A stretch of 64,000 bases of DNA, from NCBI GenBank assembly GCA_020638065.1, contig JACKJG010000005.1, positions 62,001 through 126,000 of the forward strand, read 5' to 3'. A program made the translations under genes and the position numbers. This stretch comes from Hyphomicrobiaceae bacterium (GTDB taxonomy: Bacteria; Pseudomonadota; Alphaproteobacteria; Rhizobiales; Devosiaceae). Positions within the stretch are counted from its first letter, which is position 1. Each line of letters starts with the position of its first letter. The notes beneath the pieces are model-generated. The model saw only the letters and a list, made by a program, of their open reading frames with translations, did not search any database and was not told the origin of the DNA. Below are positions 53,943-63,152 of this stretch, one piece after another.

Positions 53943-55217
53943 TCAGGCTTCGGCGGGGGCCGCTTCCTTGCGGTCCGAATAGATGTAAAGCGGCCGGGCA
54001 TCGGTGCCGTTGACCACTTCTTCGGAAATGACGACCTCTTCGACACCCTCAAGGCTCGGGAGATCGAACATGGTGTCGAGCAGAATGCCTTCCATGATCG
54101 AACGCAGCCCGCGCGCACCAGTCTTGCGTTCGATGGCGCGTTTGGCGATTGCCGTGAGCGCGTCTTCGTGGAACGTCAGTTCGACGTCTTCCATATCGAA
54201 CAGGCGCTGGTACTGCCGCACCAGAGCATTCTTCGGCTCGGTCAGAATCTTGATCAGCGCATCCTCGTCGAGGTCTTCGAGCGTCGCAATCACTGGCAGA
54301 CGGCCGATGAATTCCGGAATGAGCCCGAACTTGACCAGGTCCATCGGCTCGACTTCGGCGAAGATTTCGCCAACCCGACGATCGTCCAGATCCTTGACCT
54401 CGGCGCCAAAGCCGATCGTCGTCGTGCGACCGCGTTCTGAAACCACCTTTTCCAGACCCGCGAATGCGCCACCAACGATGAAGAGGATATTGGTCGTGTC
54501 GACCTGCAGGAATTCCTGCTGCGGGTGCTTGCGTCCACCCTGCGGCGGAACGGAGGCAACAGTGCCTTCCATGACTTTCAGAAGCGCCTGTTGCACGCCC
54601 TCGCCCGACACATCGCGGGTGATCGAGGGGTTGTCGGATTTGCGCGAGATTTTGTCGACTTCGTCGATATAGACGATGCCGCGTTGCGCCTTCTCGACGT
54701 TATAGTCGGCGGCCTGCAGTAGCTTGAGGATGATGTTCTCCACATCCTCGCCCACATAGCCGGCCTCGGTCAGTGTCGTCGCATCGGCCATGGTGAACGG
54801 CACATCGATGATACGCGCGAGCGTCTGCGCCAGAAGCGTCTTGCCGCAACCCGTCGGGCCGATCAGCAGGATATTGGATTTGGAGAGTTCCACATCCTGG
54901 TTCTTCTGTGCATGCGCAAGGCGCTTATAGTGATTGTGCACGGCCACGCTGAGGACGCGTTTTGCGCGGGCCTGCCCGATCACATAATCATCAAGCACCT
55001 GGTTGATTTCGGCAGGGCTCGGAACCCCGTCGCTCGATTTGACCAGCGTGCTTTTGCTTTCTTCGCGGATGATGTCCATGCACAATTCGACGCATTCATC
55101 GCAGATGAATACGGTCGGGCCCGCAATAAGCTTGCGCACCTCGTGCTGCGACTTCCCGCAAAATGAGCAATAAAGAGTGTTCTTCGAACCCTCGCCGCTC
55201 GTCTCGTCTTTAGCCAT
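53943..55217 (-). CDS. clpX: ATP-dependent Clp protease ATP-binding subunit ClpX
   Basis: A 424-residue AAA+ unfoldase. The N-terminal zinc domain holds CSFCGKSQHEVRKL and ICDECVELC; Walker A is LIGPTGCGKTLLAQTLA and Walker B is GIVYIDEVDKI. It feeds ClpP and recognises ssrA-tagged and cell-cycle substrates. The ATG at 55217 is preferred over a TTG one codon earlier, with AGGAG seven bases upstream. It follows clpP by 185 bases. Confidence 0.97.
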   Translation of the reverse strand: MAKDETSGEGSKNTLYCSFCGKSQHEVRKLIAGPTVFICDECVELCMDIIREESKSTLVKSSDGVPSPAEINQVLDDYVIGQARAKRVLSVAVHNHYKRLAHAQKNQDVELSKSNILLIGPTGCGKTLLAQTLARIIDVPFTMADATTLTEAGYVGEDVENIILKLLQAADYNVEKAQRGIVYIDEVDKISRKSDNPSITRDVSGEGVQQALLKVMEGTVASVPPQGGRKHPQQEFLQVDTTNILFIVGGAFAGLEKVVSERGRTTTIGFGAEVKDLDDRRVGEIFAEVEPMDLVKFGLIPEFIGRLPVIATLEDLDEDALIKILTEPKNALVRQYQRLFDMEDVELTFHEDALTAIAKRAIERKTGARGLRSIMEGILLDTMFDLPSLEGVEEVVISEEVVNGTDARPLYIYSDRKEAAPAEA

Positions 55218-55306
55218 CAAGCCACTCCTGTCTTCAGGCCTGGGGTCACGCCCGCCGGATTCGTTCAGATTAGGCTGAGCGTCCTAACAAAGCGTGAGTC
55301 AGGTCA

Positions 55307-55319
55307 ACAGCTTAGCTGT
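55307..55319. other. Short palindrome ACAGC-TTA-GCTGT upstream of clpX
   Basis: A 5-bp perfect inverted repeat with a three-base centre in the clpP-clpX spacer, about 90 bases before the clpX start. No known regulator is matched; it may be chance. Confidence 0.25.
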
Positions 55320-55402
55320 CACATTCCATGCTGACAATTCTACGATGCCTGTCAAGCGCACCAAAAGACGCGTCACCGTTAACGTGACCGGAACCAGAAT
55401 TC

Positions 55403-56032
55403 CTACTTTGGTTCATCGGGTGTCGCACGTTTGGTGTGAATCTGATCGATCAGTCCAAACGCCTTGGCTTCCTCGGCATTCATGAAATTGTCGCGCTCCA
55501 GCGCATTGTGCACCGTGTCGTATTCCTGACCGGTATGATGCACATAGATTTCGTTCAGGCGCTTCTTCAACCGCTCGGTCTGGCGTGCGTGAATCATGAT
55601 GTCCGTCGCCTGGCCCTGATAGCCGCCCGAGGGCTGATGCACCATGATCGAAGCATTCGGAAGCGCTGCGCGCATGCCCGCTTCGCCCGCCGCCAACAAC
55701 AAAGAGCCCATGGACGCGGCCTGCCCCGTGCAAAGGGTCGCCACCGCCGGGCGGATGAACTGCATCGTGTCATACATCGCCAGACCCGACGTCACCACGC
55801 CGCCGGGCGAGTTGATATACATGGCGATTTCCTTTTTCGGATTTTCCGATTCCAGGAACAAAAGCTGCGCCACCACCAGCGATGCCATATTGTCTTCGAC
55901 AACGCCGTTGACGAAGATGATGCGTTCCTTGAGCAGGCGCGAATAGATGTCATAGGCGCGCTCGCCCCGGTTGGATTGCTCGACCACCATCGGAACGAGC
56001 GTATTCATGTAGATTTCTGCGGGGTCTTTCAT
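55403..56032 (-). CDS. clpP: ATP-dependent Clp protease proteolytic subunit ClpP
   Basis: A 209-residue serine peptidase; the catalytic Ser is in CTGQAASMGSLLL, His in IMVHQPSGG and Asp in ERDNFMNAEEA. MKDPAEIYMNTLVPMVVEQ is the canonical start at 56032, so the 34-residue upstream extension is excluded. It forms the chamber used by ClpX and ClpA. An RpoH promoter lies about 80 bases upstream. Confidence 0.97.
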   Translation of the reverse strand: MKDPAEIYMNTLVPMVVEQSNRGERAYDIYSRLLKERIIFVNGVVEDNMASLVVAQLLFLESENPKKEIAMYINSPGGVVTSGLAMYDTMQFIRPAVATLCTGQAASMGSLLLAAGEAGMRAALPNASIMVHQPSGGYQGQATDIMIHARQTERLKKRLNEIYVHHTGQEYDTVHNALERDNFMNAEEAKAFGLIDQIHTKRATPDEPK

Positions 56033-56108
56033 CGCAATGCCTTTCGGGAACGAATCAGTCGGATGCGCTGATTTCAGACTTGCGCACCTTAACGCGCGGT
56101 AAAATGTC

Positions 56109-56137
56109 AGATAGGCACCCGCGTCGCGCGCCACAAG
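56109..56137 (-). promoter_or_regulatory. RpoH (sigma-32) promoter of clpP
   Basis: On the minus strand CTTG (56134-56137), 18 bases, CCTATCT (56109-56115); the same hexad as at lon with one more spacer base. It ends about 77 bases before the clpP start. Confidence 0.7.
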
Positions 56138-56166
56138 CCCCGGTAAAGCAGATTTGACGGCTGGCG

Positions 56167-56781
56167 TCAGGACAAGGGCAATTCCTTAAAAAGGTCCAAT
56201 GTCTCCGCTTTCCGCCACACTGCATGCACTTTCGGAAACTCCGCGATATCAATCAGGCCTTGAAGCGCAAAATCGAGCGTCGACAGCATGCAGGCAACCG
56301 TTATGTCTGCCAACTTCATTTCTCCGTCGCACAACCAGTCTTCGGACCTGGAGTAATCCCGTTCCAGCATGGCAAGGCCCGCCCGGACCTGCATTTCCCA
56401 TCGCGCTGCGCCGGGTTCATCACGCAGGTTCGGTTCGCGCATGAATCTGTCATGAATCAGCCAGTTCGCCTTGTCCGCGGCCGCAAGCGAAATCCCCGTC
56501 ACACGTAGACACCGGACCAGATCATTTTCGCCTGCGGGAAACAGAGAACGAGCCTTGTCGGGGCGCCGTTCGAAATAGTCGAGGATCGAACCAGACTCGA
56601 CAAGCACTTGTCCGCCCTCCAGCACCATCACCGGAGCTTTCAGCATCGGATTGTAGTGCGAGAACGCCTCGGCCTGCCGAAAAGCGGAAATCTGCTCGTG
56701 GTCGAATTCAAACTCCATGAGTCTGAGACCGATTGCCGTTCGCCGGACAAATGGTGATCTGTTCAGTCCGATGAGTTTCAT
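56167..56781 (-). CDS. Glutathione S-transferase family protein
   Basis: A 204-residue cytosolic GST-like protein: thioredoxin-like N-terminal half starting MKLIGLNRSPFVRRTAI, with the glutathione-binding VESGSILDYFERR, then an all-helical C-terminal half with ADITVACML. The ATG at 56781 (AAAGGG upstream) is chosen over 56814, which lies inside nnr. Substrate unknown. It sits 22 bases after nnr, possibly in one transcript. Confidence 0.85.
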   Translation of the reverse strand: MKLIGLNRSPFVRRTAIGLRLMEFEFDHEQISAFRQAEAFSHYNPMLKAPVMVLEGGQVLVESGSILDYFERRPDKARSLFPAGENDLVRCLRVTGISLAAADKANWLIHDRFMREPNLRDEPGAARWEMQVRAGLAMLERDYSRSEDWLCDGEMKLADITVACMLSTLDFALQGLIDIAEFPKVHAVWRKAETLDLFKELPLS

Positions 56782-56803
56782 GTTCCCTTTCACAGCAAAA
56801 AGG

Positions 56804-58303
56804 TTAGTCGACATGCTGTAAATCGCGGATTGCCCGCATGGCTTCGGGCAGCAATCCGGGCAGGTCTTCTGCGATCAGCCCCGGGCCACCAAAGGCGTTT
56901 GCCGCCGCACCGTGCAGCCAGACGCCCGCCGCGGCAGCGTCAAAGCCGCTCCATCCCTGCGCCAGCAACCCTCCGATAATGCCCGCGAGCACATCCCCAC
57001 TTCCAGCGGTAGCAAGAGACGGCGGCGCATTGTCATTGATTGCCGCACGCCCATCCTGTGCAGCGATCACGCTGTCCGCGCCCTTGAGAACAACCACGGC
57101 TCCCGACCGCGCCGCCGCCGCCCGCGTCCGGCCGGGTTTGTCCTGACCGGCCAAGTCGGCAAAGAGGCGTTTGAACTCGCCTTCGTGTGGCGTCAGAACA
57201 ACCGGGCGCTCCGGTTTTGCAGCAATCTGCGAAAAAAGCGCTTCACCCATCCCCTGAAAGGATGAAATAGCATCGGCATCCAGAACGCAGGCCGCGCCTG
57301 ATGCGAGCGCAGCTCCGACTTTGTCGCGGGTATCGCTACCAATGCCGAGCGCCGGGCCAAGAACCACGGCATTGCGCCGCGTGTCGGCCAACACGTCGGC
57401 GACCCCCTGCGCGCCCTCGGCCTCCGCAAGCATGATCGCAGTCACGTGCGCGGCGTGGACCAACAAAGCATCGCGCGTTCCAGCCAGCGTTACGAGCCCC
57501 GCCCCTGCACGGAACGCTCCGAAGGCAGCAAGCCTTGCCGCCCCGGTGTGCAACTCATCTCCGCTGACCACGACGCAATGCCCGTGCGCATATTTGTGCG
57601 CACCGGCCGCAGTTTCAGGAGCAATCCACAATTCGGGATCGTCGAGAAACGTTTGAACACCGAGCGATTCCACGATTTCATCGGGAATGCCGATATCGGC
57701 AAGAACCACGTCACCGCAAAGCATCCGTCCCGGCACCAGGATGTGACCCGGCTTGGCCCTTGCGAAGGTCACACTCATGTCGGCTTTCACACAAACGCCC
57801 CGCGCATGCCCCGTCGCGCCATCAAGCCCGCTCGGCACGTCGACGGCCACAATCTGTGCGTCGCTGCCATTGATGGCCGTCAGAAGATCCCCCAACGGCC
57901 CTGAAACATCACGATCAAGACCGGCTCCCAACAGGGCGTCGACAATCAACCCCGCACCGCCCAACAGATCGGCGTTCGCTTCGAGCACCTCACCGGTCCA
58001 GCGCGCTGCCATGGTCGCAGCGTCACCTTTGAGTTTTTGGGGATCTCCAAAAAGAGCCAGCCGCACGGACCAGCCGGCTTCCGCCAACAAGCGCGCGACA
58101 ACGAATCCGTCGCCGCCATTGTTGCCTGGCCCGCAGAACACCAGCGTCGGACACGGCGCGTAATTATCCACAATGGCGCCGGCCACAGCCCGGCCCGCAT
58201 TCTCCATGAGTTCAACGCCCGGCACGCCGCTCTCGATAGTGCGCCGATCCGCTTCGCCCATTTCGCTTGGTGTCAGAAGTTCCAGCCCGGACAAAACCGC
58301 CAT
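56804..58303 (-). CDS. nnr: Bifunctional ADP-dependent NAD(P)H-hydrate dehydratase / NAD(P)H-hydrate epimerase
   Basis: A 499-residue fusion that repairs hydrated NAD(P)H. The N-terminal epimerase part (about 1-215) has LVFCGPGNNGGDGFVVARLL and VAVDVPSGLDGATG; the C-terminal dehydratase (about 225-499) has VVLTPHEGEFKRLF and PPSLATAGSGDVLAGIIGG. In many Rhizobiales this gene precedes glnB; here tig, a tRNA and an SDR lie between. The ATG at 58303 is chosen; the 16-residue extension overlaps the tig terminator region. Confidence 0.93.
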   Translation of the reverse strand: MAVLSGLELLTPSEMGEADRRTIESGVPGVELMENAGRAVAGAIVDNYAPCPTLVFCGPGNNGGDGFVVARLLAEAGWSVRLALFGDPQKLKGDAATMAARWTGEVLEANADLLGGAGLIVDALLGAGLDRDVSGPLGDLLTAINGSDAQIVAVDVPSGLDGATGHARGVCVKADMSVTFARAKPGHILVPGRMLCGDVVLADIGIPDEIVESLGVQTFLDDPELWIAPETAAGAHKYAHGHCVVVSGDELHTGAARLAAFGAFRAGAGLVTLAGTRDALLVHAAHVTAIMLAEAEGAQGVADVLADTRRNAVVLGPALGIGSDTRDKVGAALASGAACVLDADAISSFQGMGEALFSQIAAKPERPVVLTPHEGEFKRLFADLAGQDKPGRTRAAAARSGAVVVLKGADSVIAAQDGRAAINDNAPPSLATAGSGDVLAGIIGGLLAQGWSGFDAAAAGVWLHGAAANAFGGPGLIAEDLPGLLPEAMRAIRDLQHVD

Positions 58304-58330
58304 CCTCGTTTGCGCGCGCCCAGCAGATAC

Positions 58331-58361
58331 AAAAAGGGGCCCCTTTGGCAAGGAGCCCCTT
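58331..58361 (-). terminator. Intrinsic terminator after tig
   Basis: A 12-bp stem pairing AAGGGGCTCCTT with AAGGGGCCCCTT (one G-T pair) around a four-base loop, followed by TTT on the minus strand; plus-strand T are also present. It lies 24 bases past the tig stop and 28 before nnr. Confidence 0.8.
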
Positions 58362-58384
58362 TTCTTCAGCTTACTGGGGACCGT

Positions 58385-59785
58385 CTAGTGATCGTGATCG
58401 TGATCATGTGCATGGCTGGACGAGATCGGACCTTCCTCATCGCCCTCTTCGACTGCCCTGATCAACTCGTTGCGGGTCACCTTCTTGTCGGTCACCTTTG
58501 CCAGCTCGGTCACAAAGTCGATGACCTTGTTCTCGAAAACCGGCGCCCGCAGAGAAGCAAGCGCTTCAGGATTCTCACGATAATAGTCGTAAACCTGCTG
58601 CTCCTGACCGGGGAAGCGCTGGACTTCGGCAATGAGCGCCTGCTGATGCTCTTCCTGCGTCACGTCGATTTTGTTCACATTGCCGATTTCGGCAACGACC
58701 AAGCCCAGCCGGACGCGCCGTTCGGCGATCTTCCGATAAGTCTCGCGTGCCTCTTCCTCGGTCGTGCCTTCCGACTCGAAAGTTTTGCCGTGATGCTCGA
58801 TCTCGTGCATGACCTGCTTCCAGATCTGCTCAAATTCCGCATCGACGAGCTGACTGGGCAGATCGAAATTGTGACCTTCGTCCAGCGCATCAAGCACAAG
58901 CCGCTTCACGCGCTGCTGGGTCAGATTGTTGAGGCTGGCCTGAATCTGATCGCGAATTGCGGTGCGCAACGCTTCAAGATCATCAAGCCCGAGCGATTTG
59001 GCAAACTCATCATCCATTTCGCCCTTGTCCTTTGGGCCCTGCACGTGGATGATTTCGGTTTCGAAAACGGCTTCCTTGCCAGCCAGTTCCGAATTCACGT
59101 AATCCTCGGGGAACGTGATGGCGACGTCTTTCTTGTCACCCTTTTTCAGTCCCACGACCTGCTCTTCGAAGCCCGGCACGAACTGGCCCGAACCCAGCAC
59201 GAGATGTGCATGTTCTGCAGAACCGCCCTCAAAGGTCTCACCGTCGATCCGGCCCACAAAGCTCAGACCCACGCGGTCGCCATTCTTGGCCTTTCCGTCC
59301 TTGTCTTCATATTCGCGGCGTTCGGCGAAAAGGCGCTTGAGCTCGCGTTCCACCTCTTCCTCTTCGGCCTCGGAAACGGGCTTTTCGATCTTGACCTTCT
59401 TGAAATCCATCAACTCGAATGTCGGCAGGATTTCATAGGTCACGCCGAGGGTCAGATCTTCTTTGCCATCCAGAATGGCATTGATCTTGGCTTGATCTTC
59501 GGGCAGCTCGATCGAAGGCTGGGTAGCAGCCTTCTCCGCACGCTCGGTCAACGCGGTCTGAATGCTCGCATTGATGGCGTCCTGCATCGCTTCGGACATT
59601 GCCGAGCGGCCATACACCTTTTTCAGATGGGCCATCGGCACCTTGCCCGGGCGGAACCCTTTGATGTTCGCCTTGGATTTCAGATCATTGAGCTTGGCAT
59701 CCAGACGGGAATTGAGATCCGCGGCCGGAATGACCATGTCGAGTTTGCGTTTCAGCCCTTCATTGAGGGTTTCGGTAACCTGCAT
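58385..59785 (-). CDS. tig: Trigger factor
   Basis: A 466-residue ribosome-bound chaperone. The N-terminal ribosome-binding motif GFRPGKVP is present, then the FKBP-like domain (about 150-245, GDRVGLSFVG, GSGQFVPGFEEQVVGL) and the helical C-terminal domain. The end is a His-rich tail, SSSHAHDHDHDH, which could bind metal. The ATG at 59785 is chosen. It starts about 53 bases after tRNA-Leu on the same strand with no terminator between, so they may share a transcript. Confidence 0.96.
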   Translation of the reverse strand: MQVTETLNEGLKRKLDMVIPAADLNSRLDAKLNDLKSKANIKGFRPGKVPMAHLKKVYGRSAMSEAMQDAINASIQTALTERAEKAATQPSIELPEDQAKINAILDGKEDLTLGVTYEILPTFELMDFKKVKIEKPVSEAEEEEVERELKRLFAERREYEDKDGKAKNGDRVGLSFVGRIDGETFEGGSAEHAHLVLGSGQFVPGFEEQVVGLKKGDKKDVAITFPEDYVNSELAGKEAVFETEIIHVQGPKDKGEMDDEFAKSLGLDDLEALRTAIRDQIQASLNNLTQQRVKRLVLDALDEGHNFDLPSQLVDAEFEQIWKQVMHEIEHHGKTFESEGTTEEEARETYRKIAERRVRLGLVVAEIGNVNKIDVTQEEHQQALIAEVQRFPGQEQQVYDYYRENPEALASLRAPVFENKVIDFVTELAKVTDKKVTRNELIRAVEEGDEEGPISSSHAHDHDHDH

Positions 59786-59838
59786 TCGCAACTTTCCTAA
59801 AGACTTTGTGTGCGCGGCGCCTGAGCAACACTAGCAGT

Positions 59839-59923
59839 TGGTGCGGGTGGAGGGACTTGAACCCCCACACCTTGCGGTACAAGAACCTAAATCTTGCGTG
59901 TCTACCAATTCCACCACACCCGC
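59839..59923 (-). tRNA. tRNA-Leu (TAG)
   Basis: An 85-base minus-strand class II tRNA: GCGGGTG acceptor, anticodon loop TTTAGGT with TAG between CAAGA and TCTTG, a variable arm, GGTTCAAGTCC T-arm, and encoded CCA. Confidence 0.96.
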
Positions 59924-60131
59924 CCGAGAGCCGGCACGTGCCGTCGGCCGCCATTAGCGCGGCGTCCTAACCCGATTTCCGCCCACAGTCAAAACCTGAT
60001 TTGCAAAGAAATGCAGGCAGAATCCCGGGCCTGGCAGACGCCCGAACAGGCGTGAATGCAAAACGGCACTTTCGTTTGCCGGCACACATTGCTTGAGCAC
60101 GGGTCCGTCAGCAATCTGGGTGATGTACAAA

Positions 60132-60888
60132 ATGCAGAACAAGGTCGCAATCGTAACCGGCGCAGCACGCGGAATAGGATTGGCAACGACCCGTTGCTGC
60201 TCGCCGAAGGCTACAGCGTCGTAATGGACGATCGAGACACGGACGGAATTGTCCATCGCTTCAGAGAACCTCGGAAATATCCTTGCTCTGCCCTACGACA
60301 TTTCCAATGCCGATCAGGTTGACTCGATGGTCCGCGACACGCTTGCCCATTTCCGGGCGGATCGACTGCCTGGTCAACAATGCCGGCGTCGCCGATTTTC
60401 AGCCCCATCGAACAGACCGATTTCTGAGCGCTGGCGCCGGGTAATGGCGACCAATCTCGACGGCATGTTCCTGTGCTCGACCGCCGCTACCCAGGCCCTG
60501 AAACAAAGCAAGGGCGCCATCGTCAACATCGCGAGCATTTCCGGCCTTCGGCGCCTCGACCTACAGGTCGCCTGCCGGCACCTCAAGGCCGGCGTCATGC
60601 AATTGACCCGGCAACAGGCCGTGGAATTGGGAGAATACGGCATTCGCGTCAATTGTGTCGCGCCCGGTCCCGTCCGCACTAAACTGGCCATGGCCCGTCC
60701 ACACGCAGGATATTATCGACGCCTACCACGACGCCATTCCGCTCAATCGCTATGGCAGCGAAGAAGAAATCGCCACCCTGATCGTCTTCCTGTGCTCAGA
60801 CAAAGCCAGCTACATCACCGGTCAGATCATCGCCGCAGATGGTGGTTTCGAGGCGACCGGGGTCGGTTTGCCCGCGCTCAGAAAGTAG
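60132..60888 (+). pseudogene. Short-chain dehydrogenase/reductase, broken by many frameshifts
   Basis: Fragments in different frames read as one SDR: NKVAIVTGAARGIGLA (cofactor Rossmann start), then LLAEGYSVVMDDRD, ILALPYDISNADQVDSMV, an NNAG-like VNNAGVADFQP, FLCSTAATQALKQSKGAIVN, an active-site region that lost frame, ELGEYGIRVNCVAPGPVRTK, and the C-terminus SDKASYITGQIIAADGGFEA. At least five indels interrupt it in 760 bases, and the Tyr-Lys active-site segment is not readable. Either a decayed gene or a badly sequenced one; neighbours with the same damage favour the latter. Confidence 0.8.
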
Positions 60889-60980
60889 TGTGGAGCTCCG
60901 GCCCCCGCCGGCAAAACGCGCCACTAACCGCCCGCGAATTCATCAGAATTGCCCACTCCGGCACCGCCGCCGCGCACGAT

Positions 60981-60997
60981 TGCACCTTTTTTGCGCA
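60981..60997. promoter_or_regulatory. Possible NtrC site upstream of glnB
   Basis: TGCACC-TTTTT-TGCGCA resembles the NtrC site TGCACC-N5-GGTGCA, with a perfect left half and four of six bases in the right half. It lies about 120 bases upstream of the sigma-54 promoter, the usual distance. Confidence 0.4.
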
Positions 60998-61104
60998 AAT
61001 TGCCTAAACGATAAGCAAATTCATACAAAAGTAGCCAATGCAACACTTGCAAAAATGCTACGAACTTTATGTAATCGCGATAGTTTTATGCGTCGGAACC
61101 GTTC

Positions 61105-61120
61105 TGGCACAAAGCATGCA
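61105..61120 (+). promoter_or_regulatory. Sigma-54 promoter of glnB-glnA
   Basis: TGGCACAAAGCATGCA matches the -24/-12 consensus TGGCAC-N5-TTGC with GG and GC at the right spacing and one mismatch (A for T before TGC). It lies about 46 bases before the glnB start, consistent with NtrC-controlled glnBA expression. Confidence 0.7.
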
Positions 61121-61165
61121 ATGAACACGCGTAACGCCCGCCATGAGCGAGCGACCGGAGGTAGC

Positions 61166-61512
61166 ATGAAGGATCGAAGCCATCATCAAGCCGTTCCAAG
61201 CTCGATGAGGTCAAGGAAGCGCTTCAGGAAGTTGGTCTGCAAGGCATAACGGTAACGGAAACCAAGGGCTTCGGCCGTCAAAGCGCCATACCGAACTTTA
61301 TCGCGGCGCTGAATATGTAGTCGACTTTTTGCCCAAGGTGAAAGTCGAAGTCGTCTGTTCCGACGAAATGATCTGGCCGACAAGGCCGCATCGAAGCCAT
61401 TCGCAATTCTAGCTCAGACATCGCCGCATCGGCGACGGCAGATTTTGGTCTTCTCGATCCCCGGGAGGCCATCCGCATTCGTACCGGCGAGTCCGGCGAC
61501 GAAGCGATCTGC
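61166..61512 (+). pseudogene. glnB: Nitrogen regulatory protein P-II, broken by frameshifts
   Basis: GGAGG precedes ATG 61166. Frames join to read EAIIKPFKLDEVKEALQEVG, QGITVTETKGFGRQ, ELYRGAEYVVDFLPKVKVEV, a damaged T-loop end, then EAIRNS and EAIRIRTGESGDEAI near the C-terminus. At least five indels occur in 350 bases, and the stop itself is not clean (TGCC where TGA is expected near 61510). P-II senses 2-oxoglutarate and ATP and controls GlnA and NtrB. Position before glnA and behind a sigma-54 promoter is canonical. Confidence 0.8.
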
Positions 61513-61552
61513 CGGCCTGGGCAGACAACTCCAGACCCATGGCAAGGACGGA

Positions 61553-63014
61553 ATGAGCTCTGCAAGCGACATTATCAAGAAAATCAACGGACAAGACATC
61601 ACGCGTTCGTCGACCTGCGCTTCACTGACCCGCATCATGCCAAGCTGCAGCATGTCACGATGGACCAGTCTGCCATGGACGAGGATCGTTCGAAGGAAGA
61701 TCATCATAATCGACGGTTCCTCGATCGCTGGATGGAAGGCCATCAACAGGCGATCCGACATGGTGCTGATGCCGGACACGTGTCGTCTGCCTATATGGAC
61801 CCAGTTCTTCGCGCAGTCGACCCTTGCCATCAATTGTGCCATTCGGCGAGCCCTCGACCTATCAGCCCTATAACCCGCGACCCGCGCGGCCCACGGCCGC
61901 AAAGGTCCGAGGCCTACGTCATCGGAATCTGGCATTGGCGACACGGTTGTGTTCGGTCCTGAGCCTGAATTCTTCCTGTTCGACGACGTCAAATACGCTG
62001 CCGAACCCATCTCTTCGATACGGGCTTCAAGCTCGACCATTTTCGAATTCCCGTCAATTCCGATGCCGACTATCGAAGCCGGCAATCCAGAGTTTCACGT
62101 CGGAACCAAGAAGGGCTATTTCGCGGTGCCCCAGGACGAAGCGCCCAGGACATCCGCTCCGAGAATGCTTTGACCGTCATGCAGTGTGATCGGTGACGTG
62201 ATCATCGATTTGCACCACCCCGAAGTGCAGAGTGACCGCCTTGAACTCCAGACATCAAGTTCGCGCCGATCATCGAGTTCGTGTGCATCAAGTCCAGATT
62301 CACAAGGTACGTTCGGCGCGGTGCACGTGAAAGGCGATCGCCTACGGCAAGACGGCCACCTTCATCAAAGCGAATTCGTCTACGGCGGCAACGGCAGCCC
62401 GGCATGCACTGTCATCCATCGGTCGGTCTGGAATTCGGCCAATTTGACCTGCCGGCACAAGTATGCCATCAGCCAGAAATGCCTTTGGTACATCGGCGGC
62501 GTCATCAAGCACGCCAAGGCCATCAACGCCTTGACCCGATCCGTCGAGGATCATCATTCCTGCAAGCGCCTGGTGCCGGGCTTCAAGGCTCGATGGTTCT
62601 GCTGGCCTACTCGGCCGCAAACTTCCGCATCCTGCCGCATTCCGTTCGGCCCTTCGCAGGAAAGTCAAGCGCGTCGCGCGGCGGCCGATCGATGGCCGAG
62701 GTCCCTATCTGGTCTTCACATGGCCCCATCGTCGATCGGAGCTCGATGGCATCAAGAACCAGATCGATCCGGGCGACCCGATGGACAAGGATCTCTACGA
62801 ACTGCCGCCTGAGGAACTCAAGGACATCCCGACCGTTTGTGGCTCGCTGCGCGAGGCCCTCGAAAACCTCGATGCCGACCGTGACTTCCTCAAGGCCGGC
62901 GGCGTCATGGATGATGACCAGATTGATGCCTATATCGAACTCAAGATGGAAGAAGTCATCAAGTTCGAACACACCCCGCATCCCGTCGAGTTCGAAATGT
63001 ACTACTCGGCCTAA
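61553..63014 (+). pseudogene. glnA: Glutamine synthetase type I, broken in the 5' two thirds, intact 3' end
   Basis: The start MSSASDIIKKINGQDI follows AAGGACGG. Frame-shifted fragments include DLRFTDP, KLQHVTMDQSAMDED, DGSSIAGWKAIN, STLAINCAI, FGPEPEFFLFDDVKYAAEP, EAGNPEFHVGTKKGYFAVP, a YGGNGS metal-site remnant, YIGGVIKHAKAIN and KRLVPGF. From about 62781 a clean frame encodes MDKDLYELPPEELKDIPTVC to EMYYSA. The span is about 50 bases longer than a 469-codon gene, so insertions outnumber deletions. GlnA is the main route of ammonium assimilation; real loss would need another glutamine synthetase. Confidence 0.85.
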
Positions 63015-63038
63015 ACGGTCAAAACCTCATCAAATGGA

Positions 63039-63064
63039 AAGGCCCGCTCCGGCGGGCCTTTTTG
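63039..63064 (+). terminator. Intrinsic terminator after glnA
   Basis: A 9-bp stem AAGGCCCGC / GCGGGCCTT with loop TCCG, followed by TTTTTGTT, 25 bases past the glnA stop. Confidence 0.95.
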
Positions 63065-63152
63065 TTGAGCGGACAACATTTCCCTGGATTCATGAGCACC
63101 TTCCCCGGACCGTCCCGGCCCCGGAGCCGGGACCATCAATCGGGAGCCGCCG

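Noticed and set aside
60249..61007. 252-codon frame as an intact dehydrogenase
   Set aside because: Only pieces match the SDR family; the N- and C-terminal halves of the enzyme lie in other frames.
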